Positions 23,385-35,507 are shown, counted from the first letter of the stretch. The stretch is DNA of 64,000 nucleotides from Silurus meridionalis (GCF_014805685.1 NC_060885.1:12317132-12381131); one strand, 5' to 3'. Notes: generated by a model from the sequence alone, not told the origin. Numbers and translations are program-made.

Positions 23385-25598
23385 TAAAAGGATGGAAATG
23401 GCAGTGGTGAACACTAATTTTAAGAAGAAGGAGGATCATAGTTTGACGTATAAGAGTGGAGGAAGGTGCACACAGGTGGACTATGTTCTATGTAGGAGAT
23501 GCAACCTGAAGGAGATTGGAGACTGTAAGGTGTTGGCGGGGGACAGTGTTGCCAGACAGTATCAGATGGTGGTCTGTAGGATGGTTTTGGAGGTGAAGAA
23601 GAAGAGGAGGAGAGTGAAGACTGAACGAAGAATAAGATGGTGGAAACTGAAGGCGGAAGACTGTAGTGCGAGATTCAGGGAAGAGGTCAGACAGGGGCTC
23701 TGTGGTGGTGAAGAGGTGCTGGATGATTGGGCAAGTACTGCAGAAGTGATAAGGGAGACAGCTAGAAAGGTACTTGGTGTAACATTTGGAAATAGAAAGA
23801 AAGACAAAGAGATGGGCTAGTGGAATGAGTGTAGGAAAGCATAATGAGAAAGAGGTTGGCAAAACAGAATTGGGATCGACAGAGTGTATACAAAAGTAGA
23901 CAGGAGTACAAGGAGATGCAGAAGCAGGTGAAGAAGGATGTGGCGAAAGCCAAGGAAGAGGCATATAAGGACCTTTATGGACACTAAGGAAGGAGAAAAG
24001 GATTTGTACCGGTTGGCCAGGCAGAGGGACCGAGCTGGGAAGGATGTGCTGCAAGTTAGAGCAATAAAGGATGGAGATGGAAATGTGTTGACTAGTGAGG
24101 AGTGTGTGTTAAGAAGATGGAGGGAGTATTTTGTGCAGCTGATGAAGGAGGAAAATGCGAGAGAGAAGGTTGGATGGTGTGGAGTTGGTGAAGCGAGAAG
24201 TGGATAGGATTAGTAAGGAGGAAATTCGAACTGCAATTAAGAGGTTGAAGAGTGGAAAGTCGGTTGGACCAGATAACATACCATTAGAAGCATGGAAATG
24301 TTTAGGTGAGATGGCAGTGGAGTTTTTAACAAGATTGTTTAACAGGATTTCGGAAGGTGAGAGGATGCCTGAGGAATGGAGAAGGAGTGTGCTGGTACTG
24401 ATCTTTAAGCATAAGGGAGATGTGCAGACCTGCAGTAACTACAGGGGAATAAAGTTGATCAGTCACACCATGAAGTTATGGGAAAGAGTAGTGGAAGCTG
24501 AGAGAAAAGGTGACCATCTGTAAGCAACAGTATGGTTCTTTGCCAAGGAAGAGCACCACAGACACATTATTTGCTTTGAGAATGTTGATGGAGAAGTATA
24601 GAGAAGGTCAGAAGGAGTTGCATTGTGTGTTTGTGAATTTAGAGAAAGCGTATGACAGGGTGCCAAGAGAGGAGTTGTGGTATTTTATGAGGTCGTCAGG
24701 TGTGTCAGAGAAGTATGTGAGGGTGTTGCAGGACATGTATGAGGACAGTGTGACAGCAATTAAGTGTGCAGTAAGAACGACAGACTGGTTCAAGGTGAAG
24801 GTTGGACTGCATCAAGGATTGTCTCTGAGCCCTTTTCAGTTTGCAGTAGTGATGGACAGGTCAGACAGGAGTCTCCATGGACTATGATATTTGCAGATGA
24901 TATTGTGATTTGTGGTGAGAGTAGGGAGCAGGTTGAGAAGAGCCTAGAGAGGTGGAGGTATGTGCTGGAGAGAAGAGGAATGAAAGTCAGTAGAAGTAAG
25001 ACAGAGTACATGTGTGTGAATGAGGGGAGGGCAGTGGAGTGGTGCGGTTGCAGGGAGAAGAGGTGGAGAAGGTGGAGGAGTTCAGGTACCTGGGGTCAAC
25101 AGTGCAAAATAATGGAGAGTGTTTTAGAGAAGTGAAGAAAAGTGTGCAGGCAGGGTGGAGTGGGTGAAGAAGAGTGATGGCAGAAGTGATTTGTGTTAGA
25201 AGAGTGTCTGCAAGAGTGAAAGGAAAGTTTATAGGATTGTGGTGAGACCTGAGATGTTGTATGGTTTAGAGACAGTGGCATTGAGTAAAAGACAGGAGGT
25301 GGAGTTGGAGGTAGCAGAGCTGAATATGTTGAGGTTTTCGTTGGGAGTGATGAGGATGGACAGGATTAGAAATTAGTTTATTAGAGGGACAGCGCATGTA
25401 GGACGTTTTGGAGACAAGGTGAGGAAGGCGAGATTGAGATGGTTTGGACATGTGCAGAGGCGGGACATTGAGTATATCGGTAGAAGAATGCTGAGAATGG
25501 AGCCACCAGGAAGGAGGAAAAGGCGAAGACCAAGGAGGCGGTTTATGGATGTGGTGAATGAAGACATGCAGGTAGTTGGGTTGAAAGAGGCAGATGTA
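23385..25598 (+). mobile_element. 5'-truncated non-LTR retrotransposon (RTE-like LINE), broken endonuclease/reverse transcriptase ORF
   Basis: Conceptual pieces, in order: the C-terminal part of an AP-type endonuclease (EMAVVNTNFKK; GGRCTQVDYVLCRR, about 23390-23520), a basic linker, then reverse transcriptase blocks. These include [84 protein letters not shown] and the catalytic [20 protein letters not shown] (about 24885-24945). A C-terminal RLRWFGHVQRRDIEYIGRRM block follows near 25437-25490. Several frameshifts and stops split the ORF, so it is dead. The 5' end is cut inside the endonuclease, as expected from incomplete reverse transcription. The RTE clade is my best guess from the organisation and the short simple-repeat tail. 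The element is interrupted at 25599 by an L2 fragment and resumes at 25914. Confidence 0.9.
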
Positions 25599-25913
25599 AA
25601 GTTTAAGGCTCTTCTTATACTTCAAGGCTCTTCTCTGTTCTGGCACCGAGATGGTGGAATGAACTTCCCTAGATGTCCATACAGCGGAGTCCCTGGCTAT
25701 CTTCAAGCGACGGTTGAAGACCTACCTGTTTCTGAAACACTTAAATTAGCACTTTCCAAGTTTGCTTTGTAGAATTCAAGAGTTATATTTATATTAAGTT
25801 TGTAAACTTGCGTACCAGTGTAGATTTATTCATTGCTAAAGACTCAAAGCACTTTTGTACGTCACTCTGAATAAGGGTGTCTGCAAAATGCCACAAATGT
25901 AAATGTAAATGTA
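25599..25913 (+). mobile_element. L2-type LINE 3' fragment nested in the RTE-like LINE
   Basis: Near the left edge one frame reads LAPRWWNELP and, after a one-base shift, ESLAIFKRRLKTYLFLKHL, the characteristic C-terminus of the L2 ORF. The 3' end carries the L2 hallmark 'cactctgaataagggtgtct', 'gcaaaatgccacaaatg' and closing TAAATG repeats. The surrounding RTE-like LINE reads through if this piece is removed ('gcagatgta' joins 'gaggacagggg'). The insertion is therefore younger than the host LINE. It is 5'-truncated to about 0.3 kb and non-functional. Confidence 0.85.
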
Positions 25914-26000
25914 GAGGACAGGGGAGGTATGGAAACGGATGATCCGCTGTGGCGACCCCTAATAGGAGGAGCCGAAAGAAGAAAAAGAAGAAGAGGAAGA
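25914..26000 (+). mobile_element. 3' tail of the RTE-like LINE
   Basis: Continuation of the LINE beyond the nested L2 piece, containing 'gatgatccgctgtggcgacc' and a tail of GAA/GAAGAA-type units. The block at 25935-25983 is almost identical to the 3' end of the tRNA-derived SINE at 43051-43099. Confidence 0.85.
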
Positions 26001-27258
26001 GTTCAATTAAATAATAAGTATGATTGTTTTTATTTTAATCTTGCCAAAAAACACAAACGATTTCTTGTTTACAGCATATTCACTAGAGATTAAAAACACA
26101 AAAATTTAAACCTGAAACCTAGTAGAAATTATTGTGAGCTCTGTAAATTGTAAGTGATTTATAAGTACAAGCAATATCTTGCCCTAACACTATTAAGGAT
26201 GAATTGAATAAAAAGCGCTCGAAAGAATCAGCCCAAGTATTTAGTCAACTGTTTACCAAACAAATCGTGCCACAGCTCTCACGGAAGAGCCGCACATCAC
26301 CTTCAATCTGCGAGGGCACTGAGTGCATGGATAATGTGATAAAAGATTTATGGCAGGAAATGTGATTTTTCAATTTCAAAATGTATTCGATTAAAGTCAA
26401 GTGTTGTGTGGAGTTAGAGATAAGTAAGAGGAATTTCAAATAAATGACCATGTAACTGGTGCTCTCATAAGATAGCATGCTGCCTTATCTGCAAAAAAAA
26501 AGTGCAAAGTGATTGTCAGATTGTTATAGCAGGGGGATTTGAGTTGGTGGTTGCTGAGCTGAGCATGTATACAGCACAAAACATTTATTATTATGCACGC
26601 TCATAGTCTCAGCACCCATCAGTAACACTGTTTATTAGATAAGGCTGAGTCATTCAGTATCTTATAAGAACTGTAAGTATTGAATTGTATTTATCTAAAT
26701 TTCTTCTTACGTATCTTGAAATCCCTTTGGCACTCCTGTAACCACATAATAATCCACAGTCATTTATTAAATGGGAAAACCAGGGGGTGGGATCATGTTT
26801 CGACTGTGATACACTACTAATAATTATCCAATTCCTTCTTTTCTTTATTGCTAGTGTCTTTTTTGCCCAGTTAAAATCCCTAAACCCTTATCCTTAAGTA
26901 ATTTATAAGCTGTTAGGGATGCTAAAAACATTCCTCATATGCACAAACCTATTACAATACCAAATGGTGACAAACATGTATTTATTCATGCCAATCTCTT
27001 AAAGGAAACAGACATTTAAATTTTGCTAACTAGAAATGTACTTATCAGTGACATACAGTAGTTTTTTTTTTATACCTCTTTGGTTTACCACTGGAATCTA
27101 TATACCACTTACAGTACCTTACACACTGTAAATAATTTAATTCAAAATATAGTAATTTAATAGCCAAAGAAAAAAAAACATATATTTATACATATTTATG
27201 TATACATTTTTATAAATATTTATTTATATTTATATGTATATTTATATATTAGATTACA

Positions 27259-28290
27259 CAGTGGCGAGCCGTGTATTTGGTACCTGGGCCTTAATCCACC
27301 TCTTAATACCACCACTATCACGTCTCAATTATAGAAACTATCAATACTATACAAAAACACAATATAACAATGCGTGGCATTACAGAGAGAGAGGCATTTC
27401 ACATGTGGAGGGTGAATACGATTTTACAAAGCAAGCTCCAAAACTCTACACTACATCTCCACCTGTGCCACCTACATCATCTGGAGCTGTTTAGAATCAA
27501 TATTTGTCTAATAACATGACAAAAACATTAAGAATTTTAATAAAATACAACCTACTCACCAGAGATGCATACTCATAATGCATACTCATAATTTGCACAC
27601 CGCTCCTCAGAGGCTGTAAGCCAATGGTACCACTCGTAGGCACTGGTCTGGAGGTGGCAAACAAACCATGTCCCGGGCTGAGACAAGCTAGCTAGCTTCA
27701 GGGTTGCCCGACTGCTCCTCACGATGTCTAGCTTTTCTTGAAAATGGATTTTTAAGAATGTCTGAGACCAAATCAATTTCTCCTCCTCCGTCAGCCATTA
27801 TGGGCATAAAAAAGTCGAACTCAGATGTATTAATGTGTGCAGTGCACTACAGATGTGTTTTGCCAGTCGAACTTGCCTGTAACAGTTTCCCACTGACCAA
27901 CCAATTAGAGGATGGAAAAATGTTGACGCTATTCTGGGCCAGTTGGAGGAGAATTTGAAATCTGATTGGTTTAAGAAACAGACCCATTGCTAAAATAGTT
28001 TAAGGTACAACGGCCAGCACTACTGATTGTGAAGGCTCTGGGCAGATTAGATTGACATGGCAGCACATAGAGGCTCAAATCTGATTGGACAAAAATCTAA
28101 CACCCACATACACATACTGGAAGCAGTGCAGCCAAGAGAAACGCTACAAAATAAAGAGAATAGACTGTTGGGAATAAATGAATACAATTTCATGGAACAA
28201 ATATTCGAATTAAGGTTGTAAATGTAGGTCAGTGCTTCTGATGTTTAGGGCAGCAGAAAAGGCTTTGCTGGCCCTGATGGCCCACCACTG
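27259..28290 (+). mobile_element. Complete non-autonomous hAT element, copy C, with 8-bp target duplication
   Basis: The ends are short inverted repeats: CAGTGGCGAGCCGT on the left and, on the right, the reverse complement of CAGTGGTGGGCCAT. It is flanked by a perfect 8-bp direct repeat, AGATTACA, at 27251-27258 and 28291-28298. A CAGTG-type TIR with an 8-bp duplication defines the hAT superfamily. The element is 1032 bp long. No transposase is recognisable and the interior is non-coding, so it depends on an autonomous partner. The copy is the longest of the four in this window and serves as their reference. Confidence 0.93.
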
Positions 28291-29156
28291 AGATTACATA
28301 GCACTCTATGTAATGTAATGTATTTTAGGGCTTACATTGTAAACGAATGTATTGCTCTAATGGTTCAATGTTTTACAGTAAAATCTCTCTATGAATAATA
28401 ATTATGTATTTTGCTGCAAACATACAAACAAACTTGCTCTTAAGGACTTAAACAAACCTGCTCTTAAAGGACTAGTCTTTATGCATATTTTAGTTCCAGT
28501 CGAACTTAATATACCTGATCTTAAACAATACCTTGATTAGCAGTAAGAGTATTATGTTGCATGTTGTTAAATTAATATTCTGTCTAAACTCTCTCTCTTC
28601 TTTTATCTATTGATCTTCAGTATGCACTTATGGTGGTCAGCGCAACACACTCATTCACACTTAAGAGTAGCTATTAAAATGGCTTGATTTGCTAGTAAGA
28701 AAAAAAGACTTTGATTCTAGCATTTGCACACATCCTGTACTAAGTTTGATGTATTTAAACTAAACTTGTTTTATTTGGTCTGCTAGTTACTGTTGATATT
28801 GGTGATAGTGGATGATAATTTTTGGCATGACTAAAATGTTGGTTAATACTAGAAAAACAAAGTAGCAAAAAAAATTGAACTAAACAAGAAAATATCACAT
28901 GCATGCTCCATGCTGCTCGATGCGCACAACCTCCCCTCCCCCCCCAGCTGAAAAACAATTTTCTTTACATATAGTCATTTGAAGGTCAACCAGTCTATTA
29001 CCCTTACTTTAGATGAATTTTCACCTCATGCAGTCTTCTGCATAAAGAAGAAAGATGTTGTCTTTGAATATGCTGCTGCATCCTTCAATATTGGCATCCT
29101 TCTTGTTGTTGGCACCTCTTTAAAAAAACCAGCTTTGTTGGCTCTGTAATGTTCTA

Positions 29157-29688
29157 CACTATATGGACAAAGGTTTGTGGACACCTGACCGTAAGATTCA
29201 CATGTGCTTTTTGAACATCCCATTTCACATTTAGTCCCTATTTTCTGTTGTAAATACCTTCATTCTTGTGTGAAGATTTTCCACTAAATTTTGGGAAATG
29301 GTTGTTGGGAATTGTGCTTATTTAGTCAAAAGGGGCATAAAGTCAGGTACAGATGTAGGGTGAGGAGGTCTGCGGTGCAGTCAGCATTCCAAATCAAACT
29401 AAAGCTGTTCAATAGTGTTAAGGTTAGAGCTCTATAAGAGGCCACTCAAGACCACCACTTTAAACTATTTGACCCATATGGTGCTTTATATAGTTTGCTT
29501 TGTGCACAAAGGCATTGTAATGATAGAACAGGTTTGGGTCTACTAATTCAAGTGAAGAGAAAATGTAAAGCTCTGTATCCTAAGACATCAGAAACATTTT
29601 TGTGCCTACAACTTTGTGTTAAGAGTTTGGAGAAGAACTACATATACCTGAAAAAGTAAGGTGTCCCAATACTTTTGTCTATATAGTG
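29157..29688 (+). mobile_element. Non-autonomous Tc1/mariner-type element
   Basis: Terminal inverted repeats are CACTATATGGACAAAGG on the left and, on the right, the reverse complement of CACTATATAGACAAAAG. A TA dinucleotide precedes the left end; the matching right TA has decayed to AA. The interior reads in part as a broken reverse-complement transposase segment ('ctttgtgcacaaaggcattg', 'gatagaacaggtttggg'), typical of an internally deleted Tc1-like element. A truncated relative lies at about 41390-41530. Confidence 0.85.
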
Positions 29689-30641
29689 AATCTTTCTGGA
29701 AAGGAAAGGGGAAGTTTTTTAGGTTTAAGCTATACTTTCGTAAACTCACACTGGCATGGAAAACGACTTGAAACAATTTAGAGTGATTTTGCTTGTGTGT
29801 GTGGTTTTTCCAATTATATTCAGTGAACATTTTTGTTCCCCTCTAATCTTTCTAATCCCAAATGAGCACTGAGTCTCTTACACATTTAATTATATTATTT
29901 GTAGGGAAAATATTTGTGTTATGATGAGTTTTATTAGTCGATGCAGCAGGCAGTTGATATATAATGATTTATCCCACTGCTGCTATAGGAGACCAAAATA
30001 TATGCAAATTTCCCCCACTCTAATAACTGACTAAATGCTTCTTTAATGACTGGTATTAAAGCATGATGATGTTTGCATTAGCACTTAATGTCGAAAAAAA
30101 GTCACAATGTGTCAAGAGCTTTGTACAGGCAATTTTCCTAGACGTTTTTATATCAGCTCCTGAGAACACTAATGTCACATACATAATCATTTTAAAACCT
30201 TATAAACGGGAGGGAAATGATTTCTGTGCTGAAATTAAAAGCCAATTTACAGGAAACAAATTCAATTAGGGCTTCCAGATTTCTTTGTAGAGCAGGCTGA
30301 AAAAAAAAATAATTGCCTCACTATCTTAACTCTGTGATGAGAAGAAGCTATTAATGTGTTGTTCTGATGCTTCCAATATCTCATATATTCTCATATAAAT
30401 CATACCAATGACTTTAACAGGATGCAATAAGAGCCAGTATGAAAAGGACTGGGTGAGATTTCATTCCTGCTGGCGTATTGTCTGAAGTTATCTATGTGTG
30501 CTTTGCTTAATTAATTTACATGTAAAGCAGAACGGTGTGATATTATGGTTTGTGAGAACTGGTACTGAAGCTCTTTCTTTCTGAATGCACACATTCAGTC
30601 TTTCTCTTCTGTCTTTTGCTCTTTATTTCTCTCTCTGCAAG

Positions 30642-30761
30642 CAGAAGCCATCTGTGCAGCCAGAGCCAGAAGCAGTTCCACCAGACAGTCCTTGGTTTAC
30701 TGTCTCTCAGTATGCATGCAAAAGACGGACCACACTGCATAATCATAACAAGATCCTCACT
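30642..30761 (+). CDS. dntt: TdT exon 3: linker between BRCT and catalytic core
   Basis: Encodes residues 124-163. A Pro/Glu-rich linker (PSVQPEPEAVPPDSPW) is followed by the conserved SQYACKRRTTLHNHNKILT, close to SQYACQRRTTLNN in mammalian TdT. Two tandem acceptors are possible, ending at 30641 (first codon CAG) or 30644 (first codon AAG). Both keep the frame and differ by one glutamine. The donor is GTAAGT at 30762 and the phase is 0 at both ends. The donor is followed immediately by a long CA repeat. The SQYAC-RRTTL-N-N wording favours DNTT over POLM. Confidence 0.88.
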
Positions 30762-30763
30762 GT

Positions 30764-30766
<3 letters not shown>

Positions 30767-30825
<59 letters not shown>

Positions 30826-30833
30826 ACACACAC
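30767..30833. repeat. (CA)n microsatellite abutting the exon 3 splice donor
   Basis: CA units begin within the donor context (GTAAGTACACAC...), about 6 nt inside intron 3, and run about 65 nt with one interruption. Confidence 0.95.
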
Positions 30834-32725
30834 AAAACACTTGGTAAAGAAAAGGGTTTCTTCAGCTTGTCGATCACAACATGGTTATTTTTAACCATGA
30901 CCCACTTTTTAAATAAAATAGGGCATTTGATAGTGAATACACACTTTTGCACTTTTACCCTGTCTGATAACACTTAGAAATAATCTGGAGCTAAAACTGG
31001 AAGATTATTATATCTTGAAAATGAATAAATGTGCTTAATCAAAAGGACATTTTATTCAGTGTACCCTGTCTATTAAGCAGTGATGTCTGGTTGTAATACA
31101 AGATGGAAGGCTAAAATTTATAATCTATGAATATCTTGACAATGGAACTATTAGGGCTGATCAAAGCATTATATCATTATGTCTCATCGATGGGGTAATG
31201 AAAATGGTGCAGTGCAAAATATTGCATATACACTTTAAAGACACATAGGCAGTTTCATTTTTGTTATTCCTTTTTTATTTGTAGGTTTCAGGTTTCAGGA
31301 CTTGGCTGATGCTGTGTTCCTCTCATATCAAACATGGTTAAAAAATCTATTACTCTAACATTCTAAAGGAAATACAGTTCTGTCATCTTTTGTGTATTTC
31401 ACCCATTAATTATATGACTTTTAGTTGCTATCGTGTCTATATCCTATCAGACATTGAGGCCTTCCAACATGGTCACCCTGGACTCCAACTACTAATACTC
31501 ACTTGCATGTTGACCCTCATATTGGTTAGTCACACTGGTTTCCAAAAACACACATTCACTGACATCCAAAGTTAATTAATTCAGCTCAGTGCAAAAGTAA
31601 TATGCTCAGTAGCATTATTGTCTATCGATAACCAATTAATATTACCTGTTTGCTGCTTTAACACATTTCTTTAGTGTATTCTTGATTATGTTTGACTATT
31701 TTGCCTGTCTGATGATTTTGAGCTTGTCTGCCAATTGTGATCTTTTGCCTACATATTTATATAATCTTTTAAAACCTCTATTTCATTTGTCCAGCATTTT
31801 TAAAAGGACAGATCCTCCAAAAGCATTTATGGGTGGACAAAAAATGCAGTAAATAATCAACCTTGTTGATGTTCATTATTTCACTGTGCTGCTGCCTCTG
31901 TCTCTGTACCTCCTCAGTCACTGCTAAAGGCAAGATAAAATATATGAGCAAACATATTAGCCTTTCATATCGTGCATTAACAGGATGTTGCCTGTCTTTG
32001 AGTCTACAACCTGGGCTTTGAAAGGAATCAGCCCTGGACTCACTTCTGTGGACATCCTATTCTGTGAATGGTCCTTACTGCTGTTGGTAGTGCTGTTTGG
32101 TTGCATATTTTAAAATAACTTTTAGACATTAGCTTTTGGACATCCATTATCAGCAAATAACCCAATGTTATATTCATGTCATTTTTGAAAGGCAGTGAGA
32201 CTTACCCCTGCTAGTTCATTTATACCAGCTGTCTCTGCCTGTGAGGTCAATACAAGTATCATGGACACGGAGTGTTTCTGCCAATTGCATAGGCGCGTGA
32301 TTAAAATCTTTCAGCATGAGGATTATGTTGCTTCACCTCCTGTGCTTATCTGATCTGTACCTGCTCAGCAAACATGATCAGATATTAATGAAAATGCAGA
32401 ACCTGCACTGCTCAGTTGCCTGGAAAGCAAACACACTCACAAAGCAAACTGATTCAGGAGAATTTATTCAACCTGGTAAGAGCGAAAACGTAGATTATAA
32501 AGCGATTGTGGGTTTTTATTTTTTTCTGTGATAAAGACATGACTCTGACCTTGTCTTGCATGAGTGGATGGAAATTTTGTGTTCGCATCTCAATGTCTGA
32601 GTGCAGACTAGTGGATTTGTCTAAAACTGGAAAAAGAACATGAGGACCAAGTATATGGAGAGGTAAAGAGACAGGCGAGGAAAGGAAAAGAGGTGAGAGT
32701 ACAGAAGACGTTGAAAAGAAAACCT

Positions 32726-32730
<5 letters not shown>

Positions 32731-32806
<76 letters not shown>
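32731..32806. repeat. (GA)n microsatellite
   Basis: 38 uninterrupted GA units. The Ser/Leu and Arg/Glu low-complexity open frames that cross it on both strands are artefacts of this repeat. Confidence 0.95.
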
Positions 32807-32808
<2 letters not shown>

Positions 32809-33416
32809 CAGGACAGGGAGTATGGGAAATAGGTACACAAGAGACTGCATAGAGACAGAAATGAAAGACAAAGACTAGGCAGGGAAGGACATGCACAGAA
32901 GGACATTCAAGGCCATTAGTGTAGAAAGCTTGGGGTGAGAGCTGATGTCACTCATAAATGGAAGCCATGGGTGTGACTTTCATTCTCATACACCACTCCT
33001 GAGCTGCCATTCAACAGACTGTTGATTTATTTACTTCCACTCTTTTATCCACACACATTGGGCTCTTCTGCATATTTTTTTTACACGAGAACACACTGAC
33101 ATGTACTATAAGCAGCTCATAGACATGCAATCTGCACAGGGGTGTTTATGTATGTGCGAATGTGAGCTGCAGAGGCAAAGAGTTGAATGCAGTTTGATGC
33201 TTGTTTTTTTGAGCATTAATGAGCTGGCAATAGGTAATGAGCTTCCATGTAGTTGACCTTAATCGTCAGGGCTGTGCTGGTGCGCTTGCTGCTAAGACTG
33301 CAGCTCTGTGATGGTTCTGTGCACATGACTTAGCAGCAACACGGCCGGATCGATCCTTTAACAATCCTGTGGGCTGAGCTCTCTCACACCTCAGCACTTA
33401 ATCACAGCAAGTTTAC

Positions 33417-33418
<2 letters not shown>

Positions 33419-33471
<53 letters not shown>
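33419..33471. repeat. (CA)n microsatellite
   Basis: About 26 CA units in intron 3. Confidence 0.95.
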
Positions 33472-33475
<4 letters not shown>

Positions 33476-33708
33476 TAAATGTTTGTCTTACTATCCCTGT
33501 GAGGACTGCCATAATTAGTAATACAGCTAATTAAACCTAACCTTAACCTCATTAACCAAAAGAAAACAATTTGTCTCTATTAATTTTTTTTATTTTATTA
33601 AAGCAGTTTCCTAATGTGACCAGGCATATGCCCCCACAAGGTCAAACCTGTCAGATGTTCCTCTAATTATGGACACATTCCAACTACCCCAAGATGTATA
33701 AAATGTGG

Positions 33709-33710
<2 letters not shown>

Positions 33711-33777
<67 letters not shown>
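33711..33777. repeat. (CA)n microsatellite
   Basis: About 33 CA units, 240 bp from the previous CA run. Confidence 0.95.
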
Positions 33778-33778
<1 letters not shown>

Positions 33779-34733
33779 CACCCAGACAGTATAGCTGAGC
33801 CATGTCTAAACTGTAGCCACTTTAATTTATTTGCTGTTCATTCCCATGGCTCTGAGTTACATAAGATTTACAGGCAACCAACTCTATATGATATTTTTCG
33901 CAATCTGTTTTGTTCACCAATTCCCCCATTTTAATATGCTGGTGTATGCATTATATTCCTGACTGAATATAAAGGTGCCATTTTTTTTTTTACGAAAAAC
34001 AATAAACAAAAAAAAATTGTTGTTAACAGTATTTAATAGAAACCCTCCCTTGGTGACCCTGTAAAGTGTTACAGGGGAAACATTAAATATGAAAGATTAC
34101 ATAACTTCACTCCTCCTGTTATGGTTGAGCCCAAAAGACAGTCTGCAAATGTACTTTCAGGCTTGATCATGCTATGCATGCCGGGGGAAGGATGTTTTTT
34201 ATTGGTACTGTTATGTAGAGGACACCGGAAATAGCTGAGTCCATTTAACTACCCAGCCAACAAACCTTGAGAGCATTCATCTCAACTCAGCCCTAAACTA
34301 ACAGAGCTTTTATCCCTCTGTTGTTCAGGCATACAGCGGAAAACATGAATAGACAAACAAGACACTCAAGGCCATACTTTATCATTCTGAGATCTCTGCT
34401 TTACTGTGTATGAAATTTTTGGCTGGCAGGTTTCTTAAGGATTTCAATCATTTTACAGCAATGACAGATGAGAGATAGAAAAGCTATACAAATTCTAATA
34501 ATACCTTTTATGGATAAATCAGTAATAGATAAGAGCAAGGCATTAGTTATTTTGAAAATGACAGCTAACACATGTATGCAGTACTGTTGGATCATTAAAT
34601 ACATTGAAATGTTCATAAAGGACAAATCATGCAGTTGCTTATAGGCATGCCATAATAATATGGTTATAATCAGTCATAAGCCTAGAGGAACATTTTTAGA
34701 TAAAGATCAACTTTAGAATGTAATGAATATATA

Positions 34734-34905
34734 CACAGTGCATTCGGAAAATATTCATACCCCCTTAAATATTTTCAATTGTTATGTTGGAGGTGTTCAA
34801 ATAGATTTTTTGTCTTATGAATCTACACTCAGTAAGCCACAATGATAAAGTAAAAACTGAATTCTAGAAATGTTTTATGGACAAATTAACAGTTACAGCA
34901 AAACA
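34734..34905 (+). mobile_element. Fragment of a Tc1-like element end
   Basis: 'cagtgcattcggaaaatatt', 'cataccccctta', 'ttgttatgtt', 'cagtaagccacaatgataa' and 'agtaaaaactgaattctag' follow the order of a common fish Tc1-like left end, from memory. No opposite end is visible nearby. Confidence 0.55.
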
Positions 34906-35164
34906 AATGAATTATTACTTGGATTAAGTTTTTCAAGTTTCACATTAAATTTTTTGAAAAATATTTTTGTTTATTTTTTGTCATATTACTTATATAGCAT
35001 GCAATTATTGAACATTAATGTACCCTGTTTTTAAAGCAATATTGCACAATTAAAGTGATTTTTAGTAAAAATAACAACAGTAAAATAGACAAATACAGTA
35101 AAAAGAATTATTGATTAAATTAACATGAAAACAGCAAGTGCTCCATAATTGTGCTCAAAGTGTG

Positions 35165-35365
35165 AACATTCACTCAGTCACTTTCAGTAACCGCTTATCC
35201 CTGACAGAGTTGTAGTGGATCTGATGCGTATCCTGGGAACACAAGGTGTATTGGATGCTTGCCCCTTAAAAAGAATCATGCATACACATTCAGTTACTGA
35301 TTTGCACCTAGCCAATCCATCAACTGATGATTTATTTAAGAGGGAGGAGGCAACTGGAGAATTCA
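35165..35365 (+). repeat. Interspersed repeat, family X (second copy)
   Basis: 'cactttcagtaaccgcttat', 'agttgtagtggatctgatgc', 'tatcctgggaacacaaggtg' and 'gcacctagccaatccatc' correspond to the dispersed family also seen at 5055-5290. It is non-coding. Confidence 0.6.
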
Positions 35366-35507
35366 CTAGAAATTTACAATTACAGGGTTGAACATAGATT
35401 AAAACTTAGATTTTAGTCAATAAATAAATCCCACATTTTTCAAAGTGTAGTTTGTGACAGCAACAGTTGAAAAACCTGAGTGAAAATTTGTCTAGGTTGT
35501 GTATGTA

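Larger units (their letters stand above)
16774..30641 (+). other. dntt intron 2
   Basis: A 13.9-kb GT-AG intron packed with transposon remains: a TIR element (17947-19238), two short repeats (20535-20740, 21235-21510), a GT run, hAT copies B and C, an RTE-like LINE with a nested L2 piece, and a Tc1-like element. Between these I see no gene. The stretches 19240-20530, 21515-22320, 26000-27250 and 29690-30640 hold nothing recognisable. Confidence 0.8.

Noticed and set aside
23488..24054. 188-codon minus-strand open frame
   Set aside because: It is antisense to the purine-rich RTE-like LINE coding sequence. The sense strand has clear endonuclease and reverse transcriptase motifs.
27259..27494. 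Short open frame at the left of hAT copy C as a transposase remnant
   Set aside because: The peptide shows no hAT dimerisation or DDE-type catalytic motif; the element is non-autonomous.
30585..30977. 130-codon open frame taken as a single gene
   Set aside because: Only 30642-30761 is coding (dntt exon 3). The rest is polypyrimidine tract upstream and CA repeat downstream.
32454..32906. 150-codon minus-strand open frame with a Ser/Leu run
   Set aside because: It is the translation of a (GA)n microsatellite and its flanks.
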